Shown here: positions 63,422 to 64,000 of the stretch, one piece after another
How positions within the stretch are numbered: position 1 is the stretch's first letter
Layout: each line of letters starts with the position of its first letter
NCBI RefSeq assembly: GCF_000315365.1
Contig: NZ_CAOS01000011.1
Span: 62,266-126,265 of the forward strand
DNA: 64,000 bases
Origin: Desulforamulus hydrothermalis Lam5 = DSM 18033
GTDB taxonomy: Bacteria > Bacillota > Desulfotomaculia > Desulfotomaculales > Desulfotomaculaceae
Direction of reading: 5' to 3'
The notes under the pieces: model-generated
The model's input: the letters and a program-made list of their open reading frames with translations, nothing else
Database searches by the model: none
Told to the model about the DNA's origin: nothing
Translations under genes and position numbers: made by a program

Positions 63422-63622
63422 ATGAAGATTTTTTTAAACGGAAAGGAACTGGCGGTAGAACCGGGCAGCACCGTTGCCTGCTTGCTAAACCGGCGGGGGC
63501 TGCGGCCGGACAGCATCATTGTGGAATACAATTACCGGCTGGTTAAGCAGGATGAGTGGGCAACCATCATCTTGCAGGAAGGCGACAATATCGAAGTCTT
63601 GCGCTTTGTGGGAGGAGGATAA
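63422..63622 (+). CDS. thiS: Sulfur carrier protein ThiS
   Basis: A 66-residue ubiquitin-like protein ending in the required Gly-Gly (VGGG), which is thiocarboxylated and donates sulfur to the thiazole. GGGGGTGAAG lies before ATG 63422 ([10 protein letters not shown]); the longer frame from 63377 is not supported. Directly precedes thiG. Confidence 0.94.
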   Translation: MKIFLNGKELAVEPGSTVACLLNRRGLRPDSIIVEYNYRLVKQDEWATIILQEGDNIEVLRFVGGG

Positions 63623-63624
63623 GC

Positions 63625-64000
63625 ATGGATCTTTTTCGCATTGGCGGTCGGGAGTTAAGCAGCCGCTTGTTCTTAGGCACCGGCAAGTATGCGTCCCGGC
63701 TGATTCCCGAGATTATGGAAGCGGCAGCGGCCCAGGTGCTGACGGTGGCCATGCGGCGGGTGGATACAGCAGGAGAGGAGGAAAATATTTTACGCTATGT
63801 ACCCGACGGTTGTATTATCATGCCCAATACTTCAGGGGCCAGAAACGCCCGGGAAGCGGTGCGCATAGCCCGGCTGGCCAAGGCGGCAGGCTGTGGCAAC
63901 TGGGTCAAGGTTGAAGTAATTGCCGACAACCGGTACCTGCTGCCGGACAACTACGAAACCATTAAGGCCACAGAAATCCTGGCTGCCGAGGGGTTTCAGG
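63625..64000 (+). CDS. thiG: Thiazole synthase ThiG (5' part)
   Basis: The frame is open to the window end (125 codons). It begins [22 protein letters not shown], and [20 protein letters not shown] and [15 protein letters not shown] are typical of ThiG. It makes the thiazole phosphate from DXP, dehydroglycine and ThiS thiocarboxylate. GGAGGAGG precedes ATG 63625, 2 nt after the thiS stop. Remainder lies beyond the window. Confidence 0.95.
   Translation, partial: MDLFRIGGRELSSRLFLGTGKYASRLIPEIMEAAAAQVLTVAMRRVDTAGEEENILRYVPDGCIIMPNTSGARNAREAVRIARLAKAAGCGNWVKVEVIADNRYLLPDNYETIKATEILAAEGFQ

Overview
The window reads as chromosome of an endospore-forming, strictly anaerobic Gram-positive bacterium, most likely a Peptococcaceae / Desulfotomaculum-type member of the Clostridia (inference). 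The evidence is T-box leaders, GerA-type germination genes, Gin, BofA and AbrB, a pyruvate formate-lyase pair, a ferredoxin-dependent 2-oxoacid oxidoreductase, and frequent GTG/TTG starts behind strong Shine-Dalgarno sites. The gene backbone follows the origin-proximal order known from Bacillus subtilis: pdxS-pdxT, serS, tRNA-Ser, tadA, SRP RNA, dnaX-yaaK-recR-bofA, csfB(gin), yaaO, tmk, holB, yaaT, yabA, rsmI, abrB, metS, tatD, yabE. Lineage-specific blocks are inserted between these anchors.

Layout: 1-8.3 kb holds PLP synthesis, a serine T-box operon (aminotransferase + serA), serS, five tRNAs, tadA and a sixth tRNA. 8.4-11.5 kb holds a decayed ORF and a phd/doc toxin-antitoxin pair whose toxin is split by a complete IS21-family element. 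11.7-28.2 kb is accessory: an orphan PAS histidine kinase, a very large cyclic beta-1,2-glucan synthase gene with a single-base frameshift, a chemoreceptor, pflBA, and an anti-sigma-like membrane protein. 28.5-35.2 kb returns to the backbone (tRNA-Ser, SRP RNA, a uridine-kinase-like protein, a DUF362 ferredoxin protein, dnaX-ybaB-recR-bofA). 35.5-39 kb is a 2-oxoacid:ferredoxin oxidoreductase operon led by a P-loop protein. 39-49.9 kb carries probable spore-surface and germination genes. 50-62.3 kb is the yaaO-to-yabE backbone with a methionine T-box, cobO, a SPOCS-type spore protein and two YabE-like 3D proteins. 62.3 kb to the end is a TPP-riboswitch thiDSG operon, cut by the window edge.

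The most notable unexplained structure is a short dispersed repeat family (copies near 23.6, 28.3 and 59.0 kb) with imperfect terminal inverted repeats. It always lies just past a stop codon and hairpin, in the same orientation relative to the upstream gene. Other points are the exact IS21 insertion in doc, the frameshift in a G5 run of the glucan synthase, three genes whose best-spaced Shine-Dalgarno points to an ATC or ATT codon, a terminator-like hairpin in the pflBA leader, and an abrB promoter with a Spo0A-box match in the position known from B. subtilis. All functions are inferred from reading the sequence; no database search was run.
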